Below, one piece after another: positions 34,331-42,298 of a stretch of 44,365 bases of DNA. The DNA lies in contig VGBZ01000019.1 in the NCBI GenBank assembly GCA_016870275.1, positions 1 to 44,365 of the forward strand, in the 5' to 3' direction. Positions within the stretch are counted from its first letter, which is position 1; the number at the start of each line of letters is the position of its first letter. The stretch comes from Actinomycetota bacterium. GTDB lineage: Bacteria; Actinomycetota; Acidimicrobiia; Acidimicrobiales; Microtrichaceae. The notes under the pieces are model-generated. The model was not told the DNA's origin. It did no database searches and saw only the letters and a program-made list of their open reading frames with translations. Position numbers and translations under genes: made by a program.

Positions 34331-35245
34331 TCAGTAGCGCAGACCCGGTGCCCGTGTGTGGAACACATCGGTGGCGAGTCGCCCGCCGAGCGAGTTTGCA
34401 TCCCAGCGCTTGGCGCCATTGGTGATCGTGGCGCCGTCCGCCCAGCCGTTCATCAGGATGATCCGCTCGCCGACGGCGCGGATGATCTGACCGGTGACAT
34501 GGTCGGCCTCATCGGATGCGAGCCACGCCACGAGCGGAGAGGACACCGACGGATCCATCGGGTTCCACTCATCTGCGGGGATCTCGTCGGGTTCGATCAC
34601 CGCCGGGGCGTTGGGCATGGTGGCGGTGATCCGCGTCGCCGCTGCGGGACCCACGGCATTGACTGTGACTCCCGTGCGCTGCAGTTCGAGGCTCAGTGTC
34701 TGGGTCAGGCTCGCAATGGCGGCCTTGGCCGGGGCGTAGTTGGACTGCCCGAAGTTGCCGGTGAGTCCGGCGCCGGAGACGGTGTTGATGATCCGTCCGT
34801 TGACGGGTTGGCCTGTCTCCTTGGCGACCGATCGCCAGTGGACTGCAGCGTGCTTGCACGGAAGCCACGTCCCCCGCAGGTGAACCCGCACCACGGCGTC
34901 GAAGTCATCGACGGACATGTTGAAGATGGTTCCATCCCGAACGATCCCGGCGTTGTTGACGAGAATGTCGAGTCGACCGAACTCTGCGATGGCCTGGGCG
35001 ATCATCTCCGCCGACTGGACCTCATCGGCCACGTCGGCGTAGTTGGATCGGGCGACCCCACCCCGCTCCTCGATGAGCGCCACGGTCAGGTCGGCGTCGC
35101 GACCGGCACCTTCTCCGGTCACCGAGCCCCCGAGGTCATTGATGAGCACCTGTGCACCGTGACGAGCGAGTTCGAGGGCGTGACCCCGGCCGATGCCGTG
35201 TCCGGCGCCCGTCACGATCGCCACCTTGCCGTCGAGCAGTCCCAT
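34331..35245 (-). CDS. short-chain dehydrogenase, 3-hydroxyacyl-CoA dehydrogenase type
   Basis: A 304-residue SDR. The NAD motif is TGAGHGIG, followed by INDLGGSVTGEGAGRDAD, the loop typical of peroxisomal MFE-2/Hsd4-like 3-hydroxyacyl-CoA dehydrogenases. NNAG and the active-site region SGAGLTGNFGQSNYAPAKAA (Y-x3-K) are present. It lacks the mycofactocin-type insert. ATG 35245 has AGGAGG 7 bases upstream. An inverted repeat at 35297-35317 lies in its promoter region. A role in beta-oxidation of fatty or steroid acids is inferred. Confidence 0.9.
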   Translation of the reverse strand: MGLLDGKVAIVTGAGHGIGRGHALELARHGAQVLINDLGGSVTGEGAGRDADLTVALIEERGGVARSNYADVADEVQSAEMIAQAIAEFGRLDILVNNAGIVRDGTIFNMSVDDFDAVVRVHLRGTWLPCKHAAVHWRSVAKETGQPVNGRIINTVSGAGLTGNFGQSNYAPAKAAIASLTQTLSLELQRTGVTVNAVGPAAATRITATMPNAPAVIEPDEIPADEWNPMDPSVSSPLVAWLASDEADHVTGQIIRAVGERIILMNGWADGATITNGAKRWDANSLGGRLATDVFHTRAPGLRY

Positions 35246-35296
35246 GTCTCGTCCTCCTGTGTGCCGCCGATCCGGGCCACGGACATGACCACACCA

Positions 35297-35317
35297 GATC
35301 TGACGAAGCGTCAGATC
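35297..35317. promoter_or_regulatory. perfect inverted repeat, likely TetR-type operator
   Basis: GATCTGACG-3 nt-CGTCAGATC lies 52 bp upstream of the SDR start and 37 bp before the stop of the ligase gene at 35354. A 9-3-9 dyad at this place is the usual form of a TetR-family operator. It does not match the KstR consensus. Confidence 0.6.
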
Positions 35318-35353
35318 GTACGGGCCCGGTCGATGGACGGCGAAACCGCAGCG

Positions 35354-36886
35354 TCAGTCGGTGTACTGCTCCCGCAGTACGTGCTTGAGAACCTTGCCGG
35401 CAGGGTTGCGCGGCATCACGTCGACCACCTCGACCTGCTCGGGAAGCTTCTGGTTCATCAGCCCCTGCTCCCGGAGGTACGCAACCACGCCGTCGAGGTC
35501 GAGCGGCTCGGTCCCGTCGACGAACTGCAGGACCGCACAGACCCGTTCACCACTCGCCGGATCGGGCAGACCGATCACTGCGACGTCGGCCACATCGGGA
35601 TGGGCGTGGAGCAGATCCTCGACCTCCTTGGCCGAGACATTCTCACCCTTGCGGATGATCACGTCCTTGAGTCGACCGGTGATCACGACGTTGCCGCGAT
35701 CGTCGATGCGGCCCAGGTCGCCGGTACGGAAGTAACCCTCGTCGTCGAAGGCTGCGGCGTCGAGCGAGGCATCGAGATAGCCGCGCATGATCTGCGGCGC
35801 CTTGGCTCGGATCTCACCCTCTTCGCCGGGCCCGGCCACGGCACCCTCGAGCGTGACCAGCCTGAGTTCCACTCCGGGCATGGGCTTGCCCTCGCTCGTT
35901 GCGAGCTCATCGTCGGAGTCGGTCGTGGCCGCCATCGTGAGGATCGGCGCCTCGGTGAGTCCGTATCCCGACAGGACCGGAGCCCCGAACACCTCTCGCA
36001 GCTCCGCCACCAGCGACGGTGGTTTGGGGGCGCCACCACCGGGGAACCCGCGCACGTCAGGGAAGAGCGGTGAGTCTGCGGACCGCTGGCACGCCAAGTA
36101 CGCCTGGTGGAACACCGTGCCACTTCCGGCGAGCGTGACGCCCTCTCGGGACAGCACGGTCGCAGTGTCCTGCGGGTGGAACCCCTCAGTCAGGATGTTC
36201 GAGCATCCCGACTGCAGGCCAGCGAACAACCACGTGATCCCACCGATGTGCGTGAACGGGAACACGAGCGCATTGTGGTCCTCCGGCATCAAGGCCAGTC
36301 GTTCACCCATGCCGTAGGCAACAGCGGCGATCGATGCGTCGGTGTGTTGAGCACCCTTGGGGTCCGCCGTGGTTCCCGAGGTGTAGAACAGCCAACGAAC
36401 CGGCTGGTGCTCTGCGTCGAGGGCCGGGGCGAGCGGCGGCAGGCTTGCGGGGTCCGCCTCAGGGAGGGAACGGTCGGCGACGAGGACCGACGAGCCGGGC
36501 ACGTCGGCGACCACCGACCGGGCCATGGCCTCGTAGTCGAAGCCCCGCCAGACCGACGGAACGATGAACAGTGCCGCCTGGGCCTGACGAACGATGAAGC
36601 CGACCTCGCGCTCCCGGTAGATCGGGAGGAGCGGGTTCTGAACGGCTCCGAGACGACTGAGCGCTGCCACCAGAACGAGCGATTCGAGCCACGTGGGCAA
36701 CTGCCACGACACGACGGTGTCGGGGCCGACGCCGAGGTCGGCGAGTCCGGCCGCTACCCTCTCGGACCGGTCACGGAACTCACCGAAGGTGAGCGTGCGA
36801 CCGTTCTCGTCGACAGCGAGTCGATCATCGGGTGTGATTTCGACCCGCTGATCGATCAGTTCCCACAGTGTCAATCCCGGCAACAT
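35354..36886 (-). CDS. AMP-forming acyl-CoA ligase
   Basis: A 510-residue ligase starting at ATG 36886. ATP motif LFYTSGTTADPKGAQHT, SGYGLTEAP, GYFRTGDLGRIDDRGNVVITGRLKDVIIRKGENVSAKEVE and the catalytic lysine in RNPAGKVLK are all present. It is a cyclohexanecarboxylate/benzoate- or medium-chain-type ligase rather than FadD19-like. The substrate is undetermined. It lies upstream of the SDR gene on the same strand, and the SDR has its own promoter region. Confidence 0.88.
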   Translation of the reverse strand: MLPGLTLWELIDQRVEITPDDRLAVDENGRTLTFGEFRDRSERVAAGLADLGVGPDTVVSWQLPTWLESLVLVAALSRLGAVQNPLLPIYREREVGFIVRQAQAALFIVPSVWRGFDYEAMARSVVADVPGSSVLVADRSLPEADPASLPPLAPALDAEHQPVRWLFYTSGTTADPKGAQHTDASIAAVAYGMGERLALMPEDHNALVFPFTHIGGITWLFAGLQSGCSNILTEGFHPQDTATVLSREGVTLAGSGTVFHQAYLACQRSADSPLFPDVRGFPGGGAPKPPSLVAELREVFGAPVLSGYGLTEAPILTMAATTDSDDELATSEGKPMPGVELRLVTLEGAVAGPGEEGEIRAKAPQIMRGYLDASLDAAAFDDEGYFRTGDLGRIDDRGNVVITGRLKDVIIRKGENVSAKEVEDLLHAHPDVADVAVIGLPDPASGERVCAVLQFVDGTEPLDLDGVVAYLREQGLMNQKLPEQVEVVDVMPRNPAGKVLKHVLREQYTD

Positions 36887-36962
36887 TTCGCCCCCAGTGG
36901 CTCGTCAGTGCGGCAGGGACTGTAGATCCCCCGCAAACGTGGCTGTCGATTCGAGGGCCGGC

Positions 36963-37607
36963 TCAGGAACCGTCCAGACCGGGGATCGGAGTGCCGGGCG
37001 ACACCACCACGACGGGTCGACTGCCGATCGGCGACTCGAGCGGCACCGAGATCACCTCCGGTGGTGTCTCGGGTTGGCACGGGACACCGGCCCTCGGCAC
37101 CAACCCGACCACCAGGACGGTCACCGCAGTCGGGTCCTCGGTCACCGAGATCTGGACCAACGCCTCCTCGGCGCTCGCTGCGCACCCGACGCTGAGTGTC
37201 AGGCCTGTGCCATCGGCGGTCGGCACCGCCGTGGTCGGGAAGATCGCAGTGTCACTCGCCGCCGCCGATACCGACTCCGGAACCGCGAAGGTGTAGGTCG
37301 TCACGGAGTTCTCCCGCAGAACCCCTGAGACGCCGTCCGGAGCCGGCGCCCCGCCCGGGACGGTCACCGGGATCGAGGCGCCGGGCGCCTCGGCGGGCAT
37401 GGTCCCGACCGTCGTCTGGGGAACCACGATCTGTTCGCTGTTGGACCTCTGGGTGCTGTATCCGAGCAGCACACCGATCAGACCCACCACTCCGAGGAGC
37501 AGGAAGGCCGCCAAGAAGGGCCAGATGCTGACGGTCCGCCTGACGCTGGGAGCCTCCTCGTTCGGTCGACGCCGGCTGCTTCGGCGTGAACGGAACCCGA
37601 TGGCCAC
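36963..37607 (-). CDS. single-pass membrane protein of unknown function
   Basis: About 214 residues from GTG 37607, 10 bp after the cyclase stop; the frame continues further upstream only as arginine/serine-rich antisense of the cyclase gene. An arginine-rich cytosolic N terminus (RSRRSSRRRPN) is followed by one strong helix (IWPFLAAFLLLGVVGLIGVLL). The remaining 150 residues are extracytoplasmic and rich in Val, Pro, Thr, with two cysteines (GCAASAEE and VPCQPE) that could pair. I do not recognise a family. Confidence 0.65.
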   Translation of the reverse strand: MAIGFRSRRSSRRRPNEEAPSVRRTVSIWPFLAAFLLLGVVGLIGVLLGYSTQRSNSEQIVVPQTTVGTMPAEAPGASIPVTVPGGAPAPDGVSGVLRENSVTTYTFAVPESVSAAASDTAIFPTTAVPTADGTGLTLSVGCAASAEEALVQISVTEDPTAVTVLVVGLVPRAGVPCQPETPPEVISVPLESPIGSRPVVVVSPGTPIPGLDGS

Positions 37608-37617
37608 TGCGGACCGC

Positions 37618-38574
37618 CTAGAGGACGACGACCGGAGCGACAGGCGTGCTCGACGCTCCGACGATCGGCTCAGGCGCAGCGACGAGGAGGACGTCACCTC
37701 GTTCGAGTTCCTCACACCGCTCGGCCAGACGCTCGAAGTTCCAGTTCTGTCCCTGCAGCAGACCCATGTCCCGCACCTGCAGGAGATGCACCGCCAGACA
37801 GTCGGACCAGTCCGGGAGTGACGGCGGGAACGCCTCGTAGGCATAGGAGTCGGTGAACGCACCAGCCACGTCGTGGCGATGCATCCACTCGACGGAGTGC
37901 TCCGAGAGACCGGGCATGGAGTGCTCGCTGCCGACGGCGTAACGCACCCGGTCACCACGGTGGAAGTGACGCATCATGCCGGTGCGTACCAGGACCACGT
38001 CGCCGGCGACAACGTCGACCCGAGCGAGGTCGACAGCGGCGTCGAGGTCGTCAGCAGTGATTGCGTATCCCGGGTCGATCACATCGAGGCCTTCCACACC
38101 GTGGACCCGTGGGATGTCGAGCAGCACAGCTCGGGTGACGATCTGCGGCAACCGCTCGGCGCCGAGCACCGTGGCGCCGTACTGCGCAGTGACCGCCGTC
38201 GTGGGGAAGCCGTTGTAGAGCAGACTGTCGTAGGCCACGTGCGAGAGCGCATCCATGTGGGTCCCGGCGCACGTCGACATGAACACTGCGTCGTCGGTGC
38301 CCTCCCAGATCCCGGGGGCGAACTGGTCCCGCTCGTTGAGTGACGTGACGGTGAGAATCGGGTTGTAGCGCCGGGCGGGCTGCCCGACCTGGATTCCGTC
38401 CGCACGCAGCTCCACGGCCAGACTCAGGTGTTCCCCGGTCCGCACCGAATCCCGGCCGCGGCGTGCGGCCTCCGCATCGAGCAGATTGCCGCAGCCGAGT
38501 TGGTCATCGTCACCCCACCGTCCCCAGTTGGAGACCTGCTCGCCGAGTTCGATGAGATGATCCGGGAGCGGCAC
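37618..38574 (-). CDS. cyclase-family metal-dependent hydrolase (kynurenine formamidase-like)
   Basis: A 318-residue cyclase-family protein. The metal-binding motif STCAGTHMDALSHV corresponds to the family's HxGTHxDxPxH, with an unusual CAGTH in place of HxGTH. Later blocks DVVLVRTGMM and HDVAGAFTDSYAYE fit. GTG 38574 is 7 bp after the alcohol dehydrogenase stop, so the two are co-transcribed. The substrate is unknown; amide or lactone hydrolysis is likely. Confidence 0.85.
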   Translation of the reverse strand: MPLPDHLIELGEQVSNWGRWGDDDQLGCGNLLDAEAARRGRDSVRTGEHLSLAVELRADGIQVGQPARRYNPILTVTSLNERDQFAPGIWEGTDDAVFMSTCAGTHMDALSHVAYDSLLYNGFPTTAVTAQYGATVLGAERLPQIVTRAVLLDIPRVHGVEGLDVIDPGYAITADDLDAAVDLARVDVVAGDVVLVRTGMMRHFHRGDRVRYAVGSEHSMPGLSEHSVEWMHRHDVAGAFTDSYAYEAFPPSLPDWSDCLAVHLLQVRDMGLLQGQNWNFERLAERCEELERGDVLLVAAPEPIVGASSTPVAPVVVL

Positions 38575-38581
38575 GTCGGTC

Positions 38582-39655
38582 TCAATCCCCCATCACCACG
38601 ACGCCACGGGCAAGACGCCCGTCGTGCAGTTCTGCCAGTGCGTCGTCGAACCCCTCGATCGGGTAGGTGGCGGTGACGAGCTCGTCGAGCTTCAGTCGTC
38701 CGGCACGGTAGAGATCGACGACGAGCGGAACATCGTGGGCGGGCCGCGCCGAGCCGTAGCGGCAGCCGAGCAAGCCCTTGTCGTTGTACATCGTGTTGAC
38801 CACGAAACTGGCCTCGGTGCCCATGCGTGGCACCCCGAGCATGACCACCGAACCTCCGAAGTCCAGCAGATCGGTGGAGAGCCGGATGAGCGCCGTCGAC
38901 CCGACGCACTCGAAGACCCAGTCGACGCCGTTCGGGCAGACCTCGCGGACCGCAGCCACCAGGTCGTCGTCGGGCTGGGGGCAGATGAAGTGCGTGGCGC
39001 CGAACTGCCGAGCAACGGCCTCTTTGCCCGGGTTGGTGTCGACCGCAATGATCGGGAGCGAGTCGCTCAGCCCCAGCCCTTGGATAACGTTGAGGCCGAT
39101 CCCGCCGACGCCAATGACGACCGCCGATTCACCGTGGATGACGCGTGCCCGGTTGAACACGGCCCCGACCCCGGTGAGGACGCCGCAACCGATCAGGCAG
39201 GCGCTCGTGAGCGGCACGTCGGCCGGGATCGGGATGGCCGATGTGGCGGGTACCACCGTCGACTCGACGAAGACCGACGTGTTGGCGAACTGGAAGGCCT
39301 TCTCGCCACCGACGGTGAACGGCCGGGAGAGCTTGCCGAGACTCGTCCGACAGAACGTCGGCTTGCCACGGGCACACGCCGCACAGGTCCCGCAGTTCCC
39401 GAGCGTGGTCAACACGACGTGATCGCCGACTTTGGTGGAGGTGACGTCGTCGGCGACCGCCTCGACGACGCCGGCGCCCTCGTGGCCGAGCACGACCGGG
39501 GTGGGAAACATGATCGTGCCGTCGAGCACCGAGACGTCGGAGTGGCACAGCCCGGCGGCGGCGAGGCGGACCCGGACCTCACCCGGCCGGAGATCGCGTA
39601 CCTCGACGTCGTTGCGGAGCCCTGCGGTCTCGCCGTCCCAGACGATGCCCTTCAC
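38582..39655 (-). CDS. zinc-dependent alcohol dehydrogenase (MDR, class III-like)
   Basis: A 357-residue enzyme from GTG 39655, chosen over a TTG at 39673 because GGTGGA lies 6 bases upstream. Zinc ligands appear in GLCHSD and GHEGAG, the structural-zinc cysteines in CGTCAACARGKPTFC, and the nucleotide motif in GVGGIGLN. It belongs with zinc alcohol dehydrogenases near the NDMA-dependent and class III groups. It lacks the diagnostic C-terminal YQDMRDG block of the mycofactocin-coupled enzyme at 14493-15617, so ordinary NAD use is more likely. Confidence 0.9.
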   Translation of the reverse strand: MKGIVWDGETAGLRNDVEVRDLRPGEVRVRLAAAGLCHSDVSVLDGTIMFPTPVVLGHEGAGVVEAVADDVTSTKVGDHVVLTTLGNCGTCAACARGKPTFCRTSLGKLSRPFTVGGEKAFQFANTSVFVESTVVPATSAIPIPADVPLTSACLIGCGVLTGVGAVFNRARVIHGESAVVIGVGGIGLNVIQGLGLSDSLPIIAVDTNPGKEAVARQFGATHFICPQPDDDLVAAVREVCPNGVDWVFECVGSTALIRLSTDLLDFGGSVVMLGVPRMGTEASFVVNTMYNDKGLLGCRYGSARPAHDVPLVVDLYRAGRLKLDELVTATYPIEGFDDALAELHDGRLARGVVVMGD

Positions 39656-39821
39656 TCGTGGTCCACCTGTCAACCTCCACTACGGCCGGACACCCACCGG
39701 GACGAACGCCCGGGTGTGCGAGCGTAGCCGTAGGTTCACAGACCGCCACGTTCAACGAGGCGAGCCGACCGACATCAACGCAACTCGCCGCCGGCAGGTC
39801 ACCAGAGCGGCCGAGGTGATG

Positions 39822-41507
39822 TCACGACGAGCAGCTCGGCCCGCTCGAGACCGACTTGGAACCGCCGCCTGAGTTGCCGGCGCCGTCGGTCGCAGTCGCA
39901 GAGAAACTCACCGATGTCGCCGGCTGGGGGAACGAAAGGGTGACCGTGACTGACTTGCCGTTGGCGGACTTCGAACCGGAGATGGCCCCCGTCCAGGAGA
40001 TCTTGATGTTGTTGACACCGGACGGATCCGACGCCGACGCCGTGAACGTGCCGCTCCCACCCCAAGGGACACACGAGGGGCCGGTGATCGACACCGCTGG
40101 GCCCTTGACATCCGGGGGCTGCGTCGTGGTCGTGGTCGTGGTCGTGGTCGGTGCGGGCGGCGGTGCGGGTTGGGGTACGGGCGGCGGTGCGGGTTGGGGT
40201 ACGGGCGGCGGTGCGGGTTGCGGTACCGGGGGTGGCACGAGCTCAGTCACCGGCGGGGCCGGTCGGCGACCGGTCGGTGTCGTCGTGCTGCTCGTCGGAC
40301 GAGCTGCGGCGGTCACCGGTCGCTCTGGCTCGGCGGGAGGCTCGAGGCCCGGGAGGAGCAGCACGGTGCTCGAGGGGGGAACGGTTGGAGGAAGAGTGGC
40401 CTCGGACGTCGACGTGCTCGTGGGCCCCGGCGGAGCCGCCACCACCTGCTCGACCTCTCCCCGATCGAGCAGGAGCCCCCCACCGCCGAGGACGAGGAGT
40501 GCGATCCCGAGCACCCCGACGGCGACGGGCCACCGGCGTCGCCCTGCATCGCTGGGCGGGAACCCGTCGGCTCGCCACCGGCCGCCGCGGGGCACGCCCA
40601 GACGGGCAGGCGCCTCGCTGAGGAACCGCTCCCGGGCCGAGATCGGTGCGGCCAGCACGGTTGACTGCGCCGACACGGCGAGAGCTGTGCCCGAGAGCAC
40701 CGCCTTGGAGACACGCGACCGCATGGAACTGCACCGCTCGCACTGATTGATGTGCCGAGCGAAACGCTTGCGCCACAGGACGTTGAACTCGCCGTCCCAA
40801 CGGTCGGCCACCTCGTCCAGACCGTCGCAGGTGGAACGTCCGGACCGGGCGATCAGCAGCGCCGAGGTCGCAGCCTCGAGGCGCTCCTTCATCCGGTGGA
40901 CGAGTTGATAGCCGTGGTCCCGCTTGACGCCGAGCGCATCGGCGAGGTCCTGTCCGTCGAGACCCTGGGCCAGGTGGAGCTCGAGCACCATGCGGTCGCG
41001 GTCGTCGAGTCCGGCGGCGGCATCCTGGAGCAGGGCGGCGAGCTCCTCGGGCCGGGCACCCGCACCGGGGCCGACGCTGTCGTTCGGCTCATTCGACAAT
41101 GAGCCGAACGGGTCGGCGACGACGAAGTCGTCGACTGCGGCGAGATCCTCGAAATCGGCACCACTGTCGGCGAATGCGTCCTCATCGGCAGCGAGGTTCC
41201 CGGCGGCGGCGCCCAGCGCCGACAGCGGGACCTCCCGACGCCGGTGCCGGCTGCGGCGGTAGACCTCATTCCGGGCGATCGCATAGAGCCACGGCTTCAG
41301 CTTCTCCGGGTCCCGCAGCTGGCCGAGACGTTCGGCGGCGGTGAGGAAGACCTCGGCGGTCACATCGGCCGCAGCGTCGTCGTTGCGGAGCATGTGGACG
41401 CACATGGTGTGAATGCGATCGGCGTAACGGTCGTAGAGGATCGCTAGTGAGTCCGTCTCACCGTCGAGAATGCGCTCCACGAGCGCAGCGTCAGTGAGTG
41501 TGTTCAT
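39822..41507 (-). CDS. ECF sigma factor fused to zinc anti-sigma motif, membrane helix and Ig-like tail
   Basis: A 561-residue protein from ATG 41507 (AAGGGG upstream); an open frame upstream to 42071 is rejected because it covers the neighbouring gene. Sigma region 2 lies at about 10-80 (ILYDRYADRIHTMCVHML, YAIARNEVYRR) and region 4 at about 165-215 (LELHLAQGLDGQDLADALGV). An anti-sigma-like zinc motif follows: H252-x3-C256-x2-C259. One membrane helix spans 326-347. The external part has Ser/Thr/Pro stretches, three PPPVPQPA octads, a threonine run, and a C-terminal Ig-like domain of about 90 residues (GTFTASASDPSGVNNIKISW). ECF groups with fused anti-sigma domains are known in actinobacteria (ECF52/53-like). 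Confidence 0.9.
   Translation of the reverse strand: MNTLTDAALVERILDGETDSLAILYDRYADRIHTMCVHMLRNDDAAADVTAEVFLTAAERLGQLRDPEKLKPWLYAIARNEVYRRSRHRRREVPLSALGAAAGNLAADEDAFADSGADFEDLAAVDDFVVADPFGSLSNEPNDSVGPGAGARPEELAALLQDAAAGLDDRDRMVLELHLAQGLDGQDLADALGVKRDHGYQLVHRMKERLEAATSALLIARSGRSTCDGLDEVADRWDGEFNVLWRKRFARHINQCERCSSMRSRVSKAVLSGTALAVSAQSTVLAAPISARERFLSEAPARLGVPRGGRWRADGFPPSDAGRRRWPVAVGVLGIALLVLGGGGLLLDRGEVEQVVAAPPGPTSTSTSEATLPPTVPPSSTVLLLPGLEPPAEPERPVTAAARPTSSTTTPTGRRPAPPVTELVPPPVPQPAPPPVPQPAPPPVPQPAPPPAPTTTTTTTTTQPPDVKGPAVSITGPSCVPWGGSGTFTASASDPSGVNNIKISWTGAISGSKSANGKSVTVTLSFPQPATSVSFSATATDGAGNSGGGSKSVSSGPSCSS
40155..40226 (-). repeat. 24-bp coding tandem repeat (PPPVPQPA)
   Basis: Three units, 40155-40178, 40179-40202 and 40203-40226. 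The third has one substitution. They lie in the extracellular stalk of the sigma/anti-sigma fusion. Confidence 0.88.
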
Positions 41508-41725
41508 GGACCCCGACCCCTTCGCCTGGTGCGGAACCATCTTGCACCACGACCGGCGGGTTGTGACCGTCAGGTACGACAACGGCAGACCCGCACCGGT
41601 GGCCGCAGCGAGCGGCCGAACGGATCTGGGGCGGTCACCCGGCCGGAGTGCGTCCTCCGAGGGCGCTGCCCCCTCCGGCTCCGTCTCGGACCGGCCGTCG
41701 GCGGGGCCTTGAGATCGGGACCCGC

Positions 41726-42157
41726 TCACGACTGCACCCGACGGCCCACCGACCCGACAGCACCGAACACCAGCGCAGCGACGAGCAGTCCGATTCCGAC
41801 CACGGGGAGCGGTGAATCCACACCGATTGTTGCGGCCCAGCCCAAATCGTGGCCCACCACCAGCGTGGGCAACTCGACGGTGCTCGTCGGAGCGATGAGC
41901 GGCTCGGGCACGGTGTCGAGGACGACAACCTGCACCGGTTCGGCCACCACCGAGGAGTCGAGTGCGTCGTCGACGAGCGCCCCGGCGACCGCAGCCACCG
42001 AGGCCAGGGCGGCCGAGGTCAACAGGGCGACGACCGCTGCCGTCGTCGCTGCGGCGATGATCCGCAACCACAGCGGTTCGAGAATCAGCCCACTGGCGAC
42101 CGGCCGGGGTGAACCCGTCTGGCCACCGGCTTGGCGAACGACCTTCGCAGTACTCAC
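41726..42157 (-). CDS. small two-helix membrane protein between the ECF genes
   Basis: A 143-residue protein starting at GTG 42157 with an excellent site (GGAGGTGA, 4 bases upstream). One hydrophobic helix lies near residues 30-60 (LRIIAAATTAAVVALLTSAALASVA) and another near 120-137 (VVGIGLLVAALVFGAVG), with a 55-residue hydrophilic stretch between. No family is recognised. It lies in the same direction between two sigma/anti-sigma fusion genes, so it could be a partner or target. Confidence 0.7.
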   Translation of the reverse strand: MSTAKVVRQAGGQTGSPRPVASGLILEPLWLRIIAAATTAAVVALLTSAALASVAAVAGALVDDALDSSVVAEPVQVVVLDTVPEPLIAPTSTVELPTLVVGHDLGWAATIGVDSPLPVVGIGLLVAALVFGAVGSVGRRVQS

Positions 42158-42298
42158 GAGGTCACCTCCGAATCCTGCGGCGACCCGTTGCCGCCTTCAC
42201 CTGCAGGAGTCCGGAGCGTCCCGGTCTGACACTTTGTGCCCCGGCGAGATCGCTGCGACGGACCCAGCGCCCGGTCGTGGCGCCGGGTGCGGCCTTGG

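Noticed and set aside
34331-35245. Mycofactocin-coupled SDR
   Set aside because: The diagnostic insertion after the second beta strand is absent; its loop matches 3-hydroxyacyl-CoA dehydrogenase types instead.
38582-39655. Second mycofactocin-dependent alcohol dehydrogenase
   Set aside because: It is a zinc MDR enzyme but lacks the C-terminal block typical of the NDMA-dependent family seen at 14493-15617.
41508-42071. N-terminal extension of the ECF fusion upstream of ATG 41507
   Set aside because: Arginine/glycine-rich sequence without domain character that covers the credible 143-residue membrane gene in another frame; sigma region 2 begins right after ATG 41507.
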